A DNA stretch of 64,000 bases from Chrysomallon squamiferum (Eukaryota; Mollusca; Gastropoda; Neomphalida; Peltospiridae): positions 16,665,493-16,729,492 of the forward strand of contig CM022678.1 of assembly GCA_012295275.1 (NCBI GenBank), given 5' to 3'. Numbering within the stretch: the stretch's first letter is position 1; each line of letters opens with the position of its first letter. Under the pieces are notes generated by a model that ran no database searches, was not told the origin of the DNA, and saw nothing but the letters and a program-made list of their open reading frames with translations. A program made the position numbers and the translations under genes. This document shows positions 14,821-27,784 of this stretch, in pieces.

Positions 14821-15055
14821 GTGCATATTTTCAGAATGGTAATAATAATAGCCACAGGAAGCTGAATATTTTAAATATTCTACACTGTGGCTAATAATAA
14901 AAATAATAATAATAATAATATAATAATAATAATAATAATAATAACAATAACAACAGCTAAAATGATGATGGTATTTTCAGTGATGATAATTACAATAGTA
15001 ATAACGATGATGATGACATTAATGAAAATAATATTAATGATTTTGTTTACGATAA

Positions 15056-15077
15056 CAACAACAACAACAACAACAAC

Positions 15078-15140
<63 letters not shown>
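15056..15140. repeat. (AAC)n-(AAT)n microsatellite
   Basis: AAC run passing into a long AAT run, in intron 4 of gene A. Confidence 0.95.
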
Positions 15141-15142
<2 letters not shown>

Positions 15143-15596
15143 TGATGATGATAAAACAAGAAATACTAACAAAAAGGAAAAAATAAAAAATAACAAGAAT
15201 AAAAATTCCTTTAGTGCAGTGATGACAGTAATAGCAATAACAGTTGTGATTATAAATTAATCTTTCAATTTCCGTATCTAGAAAAAGGAAGAAAAGATAT
15301 AAAAAGAAACAGCGACGTGCACAACGACGTATGGAAAGTCTAATTCGAGCACGTATTAACCAGACACAACACGTGGAAATGCAACAAGGTTTTGTAATTT
15401 AATTAATTACGATATAATGATGGTGATAGCAATAATACCAATAACGGCACTAGTAACACTATTAAAACAAGAAATAGAAGAAAAACCAAAAAATACATGC
15501 CGCACACACACATACACACCAAGACAAAAGAACAACAACCATGTCCACCACCAGAATCACCTCCGTCAAACAACAGTGAGAAGCAACTGCATCACC

Positions 15597-15597
<1 letters not shown>

Positions 15598-15690
<93 letters not shown>
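15598..15690. repeat. (AAT)n microsatellite
   Basis: Long AAT run in intron 5 of gene A. The open frame across it is poly-Asn low complexity and is not a gene. Confidence 0.95.
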
Positions 15691-15692
<2 letters not shown>

Positions 15693-16424
15693 GATGATAA
15701 AGCTAATAATAATAATAACTGTAGTAGTAGTAGTAGCAGTAGTAAATAGTAGTACTATTTTATGGTGATGATGATAATATTAAGTATTTGAAATAATGAG
15801 AAGTATTTCAATATTTTTATGCTAATGTTCTGATGTAAAGGTTAGTAGTTACAAAATTCTTAATATTAACAGTTAATGTTAAACTATGACGAGGTGTCGT
15901 GAAAGAAATATTCATTGATTCTTTCAATAATTTTGTTAACTTCAGCAACCACGCAGACCAGTTCCGACACGTCATTAGATGCTATTGGAGTCCGTTGCCA
16001 TAGCAGTCCTTCTCATCCCTTAGCTGCTGATGGCATAGTGATCACCTATGATGAAAACGATGATGACAATGATAGTCATCATTACGACTACATAGATGAT
16101 TCAATGATATCAAGTCTTAATAATAGCACAGGAATGTCTTCAAACGTTCCTCAGAACGAGGCTGAAGAATGCGAAATCGAAAACGATACTTCCTATGAAA
16201 CACCCTTTTACAAACATCTAACATCTAAAGATGCAAACAACGGGAACGATGTCATGCCGCTTCTAGAGTCCGAGGAAGATGAAAGTGTTGATATTAAACA
16301 TTTTCACACATATGTGTACAACATGAGTCTGATGAAAGGTTTCCATCTTGAATTTCAAGTAATGACTTGCTTTTGTTTCAATTCTTTTTTTTTTTTTTTT
16401 AAATATTTGTTGTTATTGCTGTTG

Positions 16425-16474
<50 letters not shown>

Positions 16475-17690
16475 TTTTTTTTTTATTATTTATTGACTAA
16501 TTAATTAATGATCGTTATCTTTATGATAATTATTTGGCAACATTTTTCCTTAAAACCAATGCATTTTCTGACTAATTAATTGTTATATTTATTTACTTAT
16601 TGTCGTTTTAGAATTTATATTATATATAATTTGTCACTGGAGGTACAGGATTAAAATTTTATATAGTCATGCACAATCAAATACACGCAAAACTCATGCG
16701 TACATATATTACAAATAAAACATTAATTATGGATCCTTTTTCAGTTTTTACAGAAAACAAATGTATATTCTACCAACGTAGCTGACAAGTTAGAAAATGT
16801 TTCTAAAAACAAATACAGGAATATAAAGCCATGTAAGTATAAAGGTGAACTATTATGTCGTTATTTTCGCTGTCTCGCTTGTTCTTGTCTTTGGTTTGTT
16901 TTACTCTTGTTTTCTTTTTATTGTTGTTGTTGTTGCTGGTGTTTGAAATCCGATAATTTTTTCGACTATCTGAAACACTGATATCATAAATTTCTCTACA
17001 AAATTATTAAAAATATTACATAAAATTATATATGTTATTTTTTGTTTTAGTTTGAAATAGTTTTATTAAAGTTTACTAAAATTATATCCTAAGCATTTAC
17101 ACCTTTAATAAGAGTATTATTGTTTCTTTTTGTTTTAATTTATTTGAGAAGATGATTATAACAGAGTGACGCTTGAGTTTATTCCTGGAATCCCAGCTTC
17201 AGATTATATCAACGCCAGTTTTATTGATGTAAGCTTATTTATATATATATTTATTTATTTATTTATTTTTATTTTTATTTTATTTATTTACTTTCCTTTT
17301 AATTTCTTCAATTTAATTTTAATTTTAATTTTGTATTCATTACATATATTAATTTTCATATATTTGTTAACAAATACAAAAGTAGTACTACATATACAGT
17401 TTATCACACACACAGCAACAAATAGACATACATAAACACACACAGGCACACATACACACACGCACGCACTTCCAATTATGATTGTTTATTTACTTACATA
17501 TTTATATACATTTGAAATTCATTAATTATATTAATTTCAATTCAGGGCTATCACAAATCAAAGTGGTACATTGCAGCACAAGGTCCTACAGAAAAGACAG
17601 CAGCTGATTTCTGGAGAATGGTTTGGGAGGTCAACTCTACTCATATCATAATGCTCACAGATTTAATTGAAAGCAACAAGGTTAGCCTTA

Positions 17691-17858
<168 letters not shown>

Positions 17859-19566
17859 TGATATGAGTGTATTATTTATGTACGTTTGTAATTTCTTTGT
17901 TTATGTTTAGATCTCTCTTTCTCTTTCTCTTTCTCTGTGTAGATAGGTAGATAGTTTGACAGACAGATAAGATTTTAAACGTAAATACATTAAAAGTATG
18001 TATTATTTATATCTTTGTAAATGTCTTTAAGAAACAGAGGAAAATTATTTTGTTTAGTAAAATCTCTTACAGTCAAAATGTTCCCTTTACTGGCCCGACT
18101 CGGAAACTAAGATTAAGGAATATGAAGATTTGATGATCAAACTGAAGCAAATTGAAATTCACCCGACATACACTTCCAGGATCTTTAATCTTTCCAAGGT
18201 TTGATCATATTTAATTTTTTATCATCGGCAAGTTTGCCAGGTTCTAAAGTTTATTTGTGGTACTGTAAATACATACTTCTATGCATATGTACGTAGATAC
18301 ATAAATAACATGACCTATGCATCTGTATACATTTGCTTGTTTCTTTGTTTACTTATTAATTAATTAATTAAATTAATTATCTTTCTTATCCATTGGTTTA
18401 CTTTTATTTAGTTATTTACTTATTTCATTAATAATTAATTATTTGTTTCCTTCTTTTCTTATTCATTCGTTTACTTTTATTTAGTTATTTACTTATTTCA
18501 CTAATAATTAATAATTTGTTTTCTTCCTTCGTTCTTCCTTCCTTTGTTTATTTGTTTTATTTTATTATTTTCTATACTAAGACAAGTAATCCGGAATTGA
18601 CAAGAACTGTGACACAACTACACTACGTGGACTGGATGGACAAAGAAGTGCCATACGATGCACGTGCATGGATTGATTTTATCCTGTATGTGAGGGGGCT
18701 CAGAGATAGGGGGATGATCATCCGTTAATAGTTCACTGCAGGTATAGTAGTTTACTGTTTTAATTAATTTTGTTTTCTTTAGAACAGATGTAATTAAATA
18801 AATAAATAATTAGATAAACAACAAAAACAAACGAAGAAGAAAAGAAAGAAAGCAATAGTTAAGTAAATAAAGTTGTTATATTTGTATTTTTTACTTATTA
18901 TTATTATTTTATTTTAATGGGGTTTTTTAAATTTGAAAATACTAAATAATAATCGGTATTTTTAGTTTTTCTTTTGAATCAGCCATATCTATGTTAATTT
19001 GCTAATTAACACGAAAATGGAAATGATCTAGAGTTTTATTTTCCTCTTACTCTTGTCCTTTATACGCAATTGAAATAAAGATCTGTCGTAAAATTAATAA
19101 AATTGTTTTCATTCCAGTGATGGTTTTGGAAGGACAGGTACTTTCATAGCTATAGATTATCTTCTTGACCAGGCACTGACCGAAGGAAAACTTAACGTAC
19201 TTGGTTGTGTGTCACGTTTAAGAAAACAACGAACTCAAATGGTGCAAACTCTTGTGAGTATTTTGGATTATCTGCTCTTGTGAAACTTTTTTTCTTAACC
19301 CTGACATACTAATGCGAATAGTAAAATATATTGTCGATATAACTATAACTAACCTCATTAATGATATACAATCACCATTATGTTTTTATTATTATTATCA
19401 TCATAATCATCATCATAGTCATCATTATGCGTTTTATGTCGGTTTGTTTTTACAGTTTGTTTATTTATTTAAACAATCTATTATTTTTTATGTTTCATTA
19501 CAGATGCAGTACAGTTTTATTCATGAACTTCTATTAGAATGGTTGTTATCACTGAACACCATTTAA

Positions 19567-20340
19567 GACAGTTATGTAAGAGAAACTGACTGCAAACAGG
19601 AAAGAGAAAATTAAAAATAAATAATTAAACAATGAATTTGCAGTCACTCTTTTAATTCTCTTTATGAACCTATATATTTGCTTAATTCAGATGTGTAGAA
19701 TTAAAAAGGAGAAAGTATTTTTACTGGAAAGAAACAAAAAGTAATAGATAGAATGACTTTAATTGGAATACAGAATGAAAAGAAACAAGTTATTATTGAA
19801 ATTTTGAATTCGGGGATATTTGAAACGTTTCTAACGAGAACGGAAAGTGCGAAGCCATTGTTAACTGAACGAAATTTGACTCCACAAGGACGAAGATATT
19901 TCTATAATTAAGATGGCTGCTTCTTGTAAAGAATAAAGCGACTAATCCAAATTAAAATCTAATCTAGGGCGGTCATTGCCATATTTTTGTTATATATATA
20001 TTTTTGTGATGACATATTTTTAGCCTAAATAAAAATTGTTTTAATAATCAGTTGAAATATATGAAGTTGTATAAAAGGTACAACATATACTCAGAACTAA
20101 GGGAAATTTGTGTCCACAATAAAGATGGCTGCTCCTGTAATGGATAAAGTGACGAATGTGATCAAACTGAAAACTAATCTTCATGTTACTCTCAGCTGTA
20201 GTGGAATCATGGGTAATATCTAGGACGGTCATTGCCATATTTGAAAAGAAGGATTTTTGAAAAACATTTTATGACATTTATATTGTCTAAATATAATATG
20301 CTTAATGATGATTGAAATGTAAAAAAAATGTGTTCTTTTT
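19567..20340. other. 3' flank of gene A with candidate poly(A) signals
   Basis: AATAAA occurs at 19616-19621 and 19932-19937 after the stop codon. The stretch holds two related segments with 'aagatggctgct' (about 19910 and 20125), each followed by 'ggtcattgccatat'. No other gene is seen. The whole region is near-identical to 53645-54420. Confidence 0.5.
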
Positions 20341-20349
20341 GTACCAAAT

Positions 20350-20357
20350 GTGTATAT

Positions 20358-20438
<81 letters not shown>
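20350..20438. repeat. (TG)n microsatellite
   Basis: Long pure TG run in the 3' flank of gene A, with a counterpart at 54438-54511. Confidence 0.95.
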
Positions 20439-20442
<4 letters not shown>

Positions 20443-20709
20443 GTAGCTACAAAGCAATTAAATTTTGTAAAGACCATAACTAAATGAATGTTTACATTCA
20501 GGCCATTTCCAAAATTAGAAAGTAAAATATTTAAATTTTCTTTTTATACCAAATGCTATTTGCATGTGTATGTCTGTATAAGTGTGTTTTGATGTTTTGA
20601 TTTACATATCTATTTGATACAGGATCTGCTTTGAAAAGTATATTTTTGGTGATGGGAAACCTTAAAGTGTCAATTAATAATCTGATAAAACATTCAGATA
20701 ACCTTTTCT

Positions 20710-21073
20710 TTTGAGTTGTGTGGTAGGTATCCTAAACACAATAATAATAATAATAATTTGAGTTGTGTGGTAGGTATCCTAAACACAGTAATAATAATAA
20801 TAATTTGAGTTGTGTGGTAGGTATCCTAAACACAGTAATAATAATAATAATTTGAGTTGTGTGGTAGGTATCCTAAACACAGTAATAATAATAATAATTT
20901 GAGTTGTGTGGTAGGTATTCTAAACACAGTAATAATAATAATAATTTGAGTTGTGTGGTAGGTATCCTAAACACAGTAATAATAATAATAATTTGAGTTG
21001 TGTGGTAGGTATCCTAAACACAGTAATAATAATAATAATTTGAGTTGTGTGGTAGGTATCCTAAACACAGTAA
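20710..21073. repeat. 47-bp minisatellite, 8 copies
   Basis: The unit 'ttgagttgtgtggtaggtat' plus 'cctaaacacag' and an AAT run recurs at 47-base spacing, at 20713, 20760, 20807, 20854, 20901, 20948, 20995 and 21042. The copies are almost identical. Confidence 0.95.
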
Positions 21074-21613
21074 TAATAACATTAACAAGAGCTGCTATAA
21101 TAAACATTTTAAAATGAATTTAAGTTTTCTTATAATTTTCTTCTTTTTTCATAGACATGAGTCTGTCATATAGAGTTGTTTGCAAAAATGGGTTTAACTC
21201 TCTCTTCCTATCTCTTTATCTCACTCTGTCTTTCCCTCTCTCTCTCTCTCTCTTTCTCTGTGTGTATGTTTTATGTATTTACATTTGTGTGTTTTCATAT
21301 GTGTGTAGGTGTTTATGTGTATACAAGGTTCACACGTCTGTGTGTGTTTGTATGTGGTTGTGTGTGTTTGCGCTGCACATGCATAATTTTAAACATTGCA
21401 ACAGCAAAGAAAAGTCCAGTCAAATTATGTCCTTACGAAGCAGATAACACAACAACAAAACTTAATATAGTAGAATCACATGAAACCCGAACATTGTAGT
21501 TACTAAAAAAAAACTTAATATATTGAGACAGAGATACATGTTTTACTATACTTTAATTTCTAAATTCACTTTCAAAAACATTTCATTTAAAATAAAGAAA
21601 AAAATTATACATT

Positions 21614-21671
<58 letters not shown>

Positions 21672-22741
21672 TAAATAAAAATTAAATTAATAAGATATTC
21701 ATTTTCTACATTTTAGTAATCGTAAATATTTTATTCATACAGTACCTACTAATTCATGGCTTTACTATATCCCCGAGAAACAAGGGACGTTACTCTAATA
21801 CGAGTTTAGCAGACTGGATGGTTTCCCAGCCTCAGCATCTGAGAGAAAAATCTGGATTTTTAGTGTGAAAATATTGAGTTGTATTTTTTAATTATTAAAA
21901 TAAATTAAATTTAAGAATAATATATTTGTCTTAGGTGATAATGAGGTTATATGAGTCTCATAATCATAGTGTGTTCCAACCACCCAACAATGCCGGATAC
22001 ATAGCGATAGGTAGGCGAACCTCTTCGACTTGATTAGTCAGTAGCCTTTTTCACTTTTATGTACTTCAACAGCTAGTTTAAACACTCAAATCTGTGTTCA
22101 CTGTTTCAGCTATTAGAGCAAATGTTAATACCTGTAACATTTAGAACGGAAGGTTTTACTTCCAAATTACAGTTGCAAGGTGGTTGCAGTTAATTATCTA
22201 TAATTCATTAATTTGCGTTATCAAATACATTATATCATTTATATTGTATACTCTTTATAACTAATTGTCTTCTGCATAGTTATCACTGTTGTTAAGTCCT
22301 TATACTCATCATTTTGTTGTGTCATTAGGAAATAGAGAAATATAAATTATTAAACGAGATAAAGGGGAAATTAAAGTTGTCATTTGACCAGTCAGACATA
22401 AGAAATCGTCCCAAATGTACACACAGTACAGTCATGATCCAAAGAATCACAAGTAATAACATGGCTGTAACTAGACTCTTTTTGAAACGAGGATAAAACA
22501 CTTAATCCCCGCATGAAGCTGGTCAATAAGATTTGGGGATGGGGCCTGTGGACCGCCTGACTCCCCCAGAAGCTACAACTTGAAAGATGCACAATCCTCG
22601 ACTGTAGCTATTTCCTGGGATCTTTTTCCTAGTTTTCTAATTATAACGTGTGTGTGTGTGTGTGTATATATACATAGGCTTATATATGTATGAATGTATG
22701 AAACAGTGTATGTACTTTCCTACGCACGTATAAATTAAATA
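21074..22741. other. intergenic flank, no gene seen
   Basis: Contains a TC/TG-rich stretch (21195-21370), an AAT run (21617-21668) and AT-rich sequence. The block at 22436-22620 ('aatcacaagtaataacatgg', 'cctgactcccccagaagct') recurs at 41217-41410 and 56945-57130, in front of the other paralogs. Open frames are short and unsupported. Confidence 0.5.
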
Positions 22742-23199
22742 CAGCTGTACCTCAACTTACGAGGGCCCCAATCTACGAGCTGCTGCTTGGTCGATGTTTT
22801 GCTTTGAGTTGCAAGTTACCTGGCCGTGGAAGCATCTGTTGCGCTGTGTTCTCGTTGTGTGCAGTATTTTGCTAAATTTCTTTTTCCTGACCATGGATCG
22901 TAAGAAAGAGAGTGCAAAGGACAGTGCTGGGAAGAAGAAGCGGATGATGTCTTCAGACATACATACATACAAAGGCGTCAAAATAATTTTACTGATCTCC
23001 AAAGTACATACACTTTACGAAACCAATTTATTTGTTTATATTCTCCTTTATTATGTTTTCATACAATATTTGTAACTGGGGTTTGGGACTAATAGTATTT
23101 CAGTTAACTTCATGTGGGAAAATTCATTTCATATACGTCCAAACTGATTTACGAGCTCGGTCAGGGAACTAATTACACTCGTAACTCAACGTACAACTG
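22742..23199. mobile_element. Tc1/mariner-superfamily, Tigger-like remnant
   Basis: Flanked by TA on both sides, with inverted ends cagctgtacctcaacttacg and (reverse complement of the right end) cagttgtacgttgagttacg. Such 'CAGtTGTACCTCaACTTACGAG' termini are typical of Tigger-like elements. Inside at about 22892 is a short frame beginning MDRKKESAKDSAGKKKR, resembling the lysine-rich start of a Tigger transposase, which soon breaks down. Right-hand parts of the same element are also seen ahead of genes C (about 41745-41907) and D (about 57575-57736), so it predates the duplication. Confidence 0.6.
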
Positions 23200-23217
23200 T
23201 ATTTCCAGTCTGTAGAA

Positions 23218-25760
23218 CTGTATTTCCCAACCTTTTTTGGTACTAGCCGCCCCTTGCACTCTGGAGTTTTTCATATCGCCCTCACTTCCAAAATTCATTC
23301 ATAAGTTACAAGACACAATGTTTTAAAACAAATGAAGTCCGGAGTAATGTTTGATAAACTTACATTTAGTCTTCTAAAAGTCTACAGCACGAATTTAGAA
23401 GGACAAATATAAAAAAAATATTCGTGTATATATTGTATTTAATGCAAAAAGAAAACATTCCAGGCTTGAATTCGAACTCGTTTATTAGAGGAATCAACTT
23501 TTCTTGTATTTCAAGATCGGGTTCATTTACACAAACGTCTGTAAATGGATTCAAAAACCAGTCTGGTATTTCCATATTTGTATGATCCTGGTATCTACAG
23601 CTCATGTCCTTGTGCAATGTTTCCAAATGATCACAATAAATCAAGAGGTCGTCTTCCAGTTTGGAGTTATCAGACTCATCATTCTCTAGTTCATTAAGTT
23701 TGGATAACCACCTCTCTTCAGTATGTAATAGAAGGCGATCAAATTCTTCATCGTTGTTGTTACAGAGTTGTCGAAACATTCGGGAACTGAGGGATTGACA
23801 CTTTATTTTATTTACTGCCTTAATAACAACATCAAGAGATGTATCAAGCTGATCACTTAAGTTCCTGGCAACCAGATGTTACAGATGAACTACGCAATGT
23901 ATTGTAAAAACACTGGGTACAGCTTTCTTTAAAAATGCAAGAAAACCTTTGTAATGACCTGTTAATGCAGGAGCGCCGTCTGTCGCACAAGCAATAATAT
24001 TGCTCTTTGGGATATCTTTTTTCTTTGAAGAACAGATCAACTACAGTAAAAATAGATTCACCTCGAGTGTCTGTTTCAAGTTCCTTTGCAAACAGCAGTT
24101 CTTGCACAACATTCTTTTCTTTAATAAAACGAGCATATCCCAAAAGTAGAGCTTCATTGCCTGGTAGTGCAGATTCATCCAGTTGTAAACCAAATTGTTG
24201 AGTTTTAACATTTCTTCAATATGCGCTGCCATTTCGTCAACTCTTCTTTGTACAGATTTATTACTAAGTCGAATTGCTTTGATAATTGCACTTGGTCAAT
24301 CGTGGTGTACTACTGTACGTAAGACTTCCTCCACATCTAGCAAAATCAGTTGCTCTACAATTGTATGAGGTTTCATGAGCTAGCAATCATTTTGGAGATA
24401 TTGTATGAACAAATAAGACCATCGTCACTTTTTCGTGATTGTTTTGCCGCAAGGGAAACGGTGGTGCTTCTGTTGCGAAATTTGTCTCGTAACGTCTGAA
24501 AGTATGACAAATTCTCTTTCTCTTTGTCAGGAGGCATCTTTTTAAAGTGCTCGGAAAGCCTGGATGGTTTCATCGCCTTGTTGGAGATCACTTTCTCACA
24601 AAGAAGGCACATCGGTTGTTGCTTATTATTTGGTGAACTAATAAATCCATAGTTCAGATATTCAACTCTATTTTGTTTGCACTTTCGTTTTGATGAGCTA
24701 TCAGTCATGATTATGGGTTGTTAAATACATTCAATGAAAATAAGTAAAATAGAGGCAAACAAAGAATATCACCATAGCAATTTAAGTAAGCATGTCTGAT
24801 TTGAACTAAACGTTTTATTAACATTTTTTTTTTATATAAACAATGTATTTTTGATTATTAGAAACAGAAAAATTATAATAAGGATAAGTTAATTAAATGA
24901 TTGTAAGCAACCTTTGCAGTTGTTGTTTTCCAAATAACTCGACAGTTTCACAATAACTGTAACCGACTGCTTACTTGCAAGCAATAACCTTCGAACTAGA
25001 ATTTACTCTAGAAACACACCAAATTCATTAAAACGCTAAATTCATTAAAACGTACCAAATATATTTTTAACTTATGGAAGACTAAAACAAAGTTAAAATA
25101 ATTAAGTTGCATTTTAGTTTTCACTTTGGAGCTCATTTATGAGATTTCAATTTGAAGAATTAACTGTACCAGCACTGACACCCACTCTGTAGTCACAGAC
25201 CAGTAAGATCACACGTACCAACTTCTGCTAAAAACATATATTATCACATAAATCAATCATTCAGTGACCTAATATACACAATTGTTCGTTTTATCACTTT
25301 TATGTTCGAAACTTTCATTCGAATCCCATCCTAATCGCCAATTTTGCATATAAATATGAGCAAGGTAATAAAAAACACTTGTCACTATCACGGCCGCGTA
25401 AGAACTGACCATGGACAACTCCCTTGGAACTGACTGAGCTGCAGTCAACAAGTTCACGCGTTCATACAGCGAGATTGTTGTGTTCACGCAACAACATTAG
25501 CTATCAAAAGGGACAATATACAAGCTTAAATTTTACTTTTTATAGTACTGCTTGTTACTATTCTTGTGTGACCAATTTATATTATCGTAGCTCATAGTGT
25601 ATTTTACATAGTAATATTTAAATTTGTGATGCGAAGTATTTTAGATAACGCCCCCTTATGTGCGTTCGGCGCCCCCCAAATGAAGAAAAGATTCACAACG
25701 CCCCCTTGTAACTCTCCAACGTTGACAAGGGGGCGTTATCGCCCACGTTGGGAATCCCTG
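23218..25760 (-). mobile_element. hAT-superfamily DNA transposon (ZBED/Charlie type), degenerate
   Basis: The ends form diverged inverted repeats: left ctgtatttcccaacc and right, reverse-complemented, cagggattcccaacg. Both lead into a GCCCC(T)TTG motif, a common hAT end style. The 8-base flanks are ctgtagaa (23210-23217) and ttcaagga (25761-25768). In the paralogous unoccupied sites at 41916-41923 and 57745-57752 a single ggctagga lies there, as expected for a decayed 8-bp target duplication. A broken transposase gene lies inside on the minus strand. Confidence 0.75.
23366..24708 (-). pseudogene. hAT (ZBED/Charlie-type) transposase, degenerate
   Basis: The minus strand starts with MTDSSSKRKCKQNRVEYL and soon shows CLLCEKVISNKAMKPSRLSEHF, a BED-type zinc finger (CxxC ... 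H) that binds DNA. Further on are an acidic TDGAPAL-like DDE/RNase H-type segment with FLKKAVPS and HC followed by VVH in a shifted frame, and then the HTEERWLSK motif typical of ZBED5/Charlie-like transposases. The reading frame is broken by several frameshifts and stops (for example near 24370, 24050 and 23860), so no active enzyme can be made. The protein would have cut and pasted its own element using the terminal repeats at 23218 and 25760. The family call rests on motif recognition only. Confidence 0.8.
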
Positions 25761-26091
25761 TTCAAGGACATCCATTCTAAATATAGACTAGCGTCAGTGT
25801 TAAATACGGGTAACATGTCTATTTTTAGAACCTGGCTATTCCCGTGGCCTACCAGGACAACAGAAACTGAAGATAGGGTAAGAACAACACGACATTCTAG
25901 AATTTTAGTGGGAAAATATCAGTATGTTTGTTTGTTTTATCTTCTCGTTTCTTCGTCTAAAGTATTTAACATGTTAAGATAGTGTGTTACGCATAGAAGA
26001 ACAGATACTAGAAAATCGAATAACTTTCTCGCTCACGAATTTATAACAACATTGAGATAAACGATTCGTAATGACGGAGGTTGAATTAAAA

Positions 26092-26134
26092 ATGTCCACG
26101 GTGATAATTCTACTGTTAGTTTTATCGCAGACAG
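26092..26134 (+). CDS. signal-peptide exon copy (module 1 upstream of gene B)
   Basis: ATG opens MSTVIILLLVLSQT, a hydrophobic signal peptide, followed by a clean GTAAGT donor in phase 1, as in the intact gene C. The ~300 bases upstream match the other promoter modules. No matching exon 2 lies between here and the next exon-1 copy, so it can only be used as an alternative first exon of a gene downstream. Confidence 0.6.
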
Positions 26135-26821
26135 GTAAGTGTGTTTGAATTTGTTAAAAGTGAACTTCAGTCTGCGCACGTGTATTGTGTTTGTATGTGA
26201 GGTGTCTGACTGTGTGTGAGCGTACGTGCATGCCATTGTGTTTGTGTGTACGCTTGTGCTTGTGTGCATGTGAGCGCGCGTGCTTGTATGTATGTGTGTG
26301 TGCGCGTGGTTGTGTGTGTGTGTGTACGCACTGCTTGTGTTTGTTTCTGAATTATTTAAGAAACGTTTAATGCTTAGGCCACATAAAATAACTTAACTGA
26401 TTTGTGTTGTGTTGAAAATAACGAGATACTCTAATGAGAAAACTTGGACAAGAAAACGTTGGATTGAGATAATTAATTCGTAAACTTGGTAGTTAAGTAT
26501 AAATCTACATTCAAAACAGTTTATAATACATGCATATACATTTTACATTTTGTTATTAAAAAATATAATATATACCAATAACTGTATCTATATATTTATG
26601 TATATATATGTATATCTGATTATGAAAACACAATTATCGGTCATCAGGATTTTTAAACATACATATAGCCGTAGAATTTATTTCCCGTGATTTGAGATCC
26701 GAAATTAAATAATTTAAATATATAGAGTTTTTCTACTTGTTTTTTCCTGTTATTTTTATATAATTTCCTATTTTGTATCGTCATTATATATTTTTTATTT
26801 TTTTATTTCTTTATAATAATA

Positions 26822-26823
<2 letters not shown>

Positions 26824-26882
<59 letters not shown>
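26824..26882. repeat. (TA)n microsatellite
   Basis: Pure TA run in the first exon-1 module's intron. Confidence 0.95.
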
Positions 26883-26886
<4 letters not shown>

Positions 26887-27074
26887 ATGTCTGAGATATT
26901 CTAATGTGCCTGTATAAGTCGTCCGTCATACTGATTTGAAATATTTTTACCGATTTTTCAACGCTGGATTTATTTTCTGTTTGATGTGCGATCTGAATAA
27001 AAACTGCACTAATATAAAATGTTCAGTCGTGTCTTTCTGCTTACAACAACAACAACAACAACAAGAACAAGAAC

Positions 27075-27106
<32 letters not shown>

Positions 27107-27215
27107 TGAATAAAATACTTAAAAAAAGGAAAATATTAAATAATGTGTACCTTGTTACGAGTGTTCCACCCTTCCTGTGTTCATGTAAGCCTGTGAATAT
27201 ATATATATATATATA

Positions 27216-27263
<48 letters not shown>

Positions 27264-27742
27264 CATACATACATACATATATTTCTGTCCGTTTGTATGT
27301 ATGTAAGTATGTATGTATGTAAACATTTATGAATATATATATATTTATATGAATGTATTTATATACGTACGTATGAATCACAAAATGTACATTCGTATGT
27401 GCATACAAAAGAAATATTGCCAGCGTAGTATGATCTCTATTCTATATGCAGACATGCGTCATTGTAAAATTTGAGAAAATGTTTATTTTTAAATCCGACA
27501 ATCTCCACCACCTACAAGGAAACCCAAACTGCTTTGCGACCATAACCGACAGAACATCCTGGTATTACTGGGAAAATATAAGTATTTTTTGTTTCTTTCT
27601 TCTTCGGCTGAAGCATTTAACATGTCAAGATACTGTGTTACTGATAGAAGAACAGATACCGGAAACTCGAATAACTTTCTCGCTCACGAATTTACAAGAA
27701 TATTGACATATCCGATTCTCGCGGACGAAAGTTGAATTGAAA
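26883..27742. other. inter-module sequence, no gene seen
   Basis: Holds intron-1-like sequence (around 26930-27040, also found near 35200, 43010 and 58910), AAC/AAT runs, (TG)n at 27221-27255, and then the promoter-like block of the next module from about 27420. Confidence 0.55.
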
Positions 27743-27784
27743 ATATTCCCGATTATAATTTTTCTGTTTGTTTATTGCAGACAG
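27743..27784 (+). pseudogene. dead signal-peptide exon copy (ATG changed to ATA)
   Basis: Aligned with the intact copies, the start codon reads ATA and the exon is 42 instead of 43 nt, shifting the frame. The GTAAGT donor is still present. Confidence 0.7.

Noticed and set aside
20041-20238. 65-codon minus-strand frame also at 54126-54323
   Set aside because: Shared only because the A and C 3' flanks are near-identical; no motif, no promoter.
20710-21073. CRISPR-like array (regular 47-bp repeats)
   Set aside because: Units are continuous with no unique spacers, and the genome is eukaryotic; it is a minisatellite.
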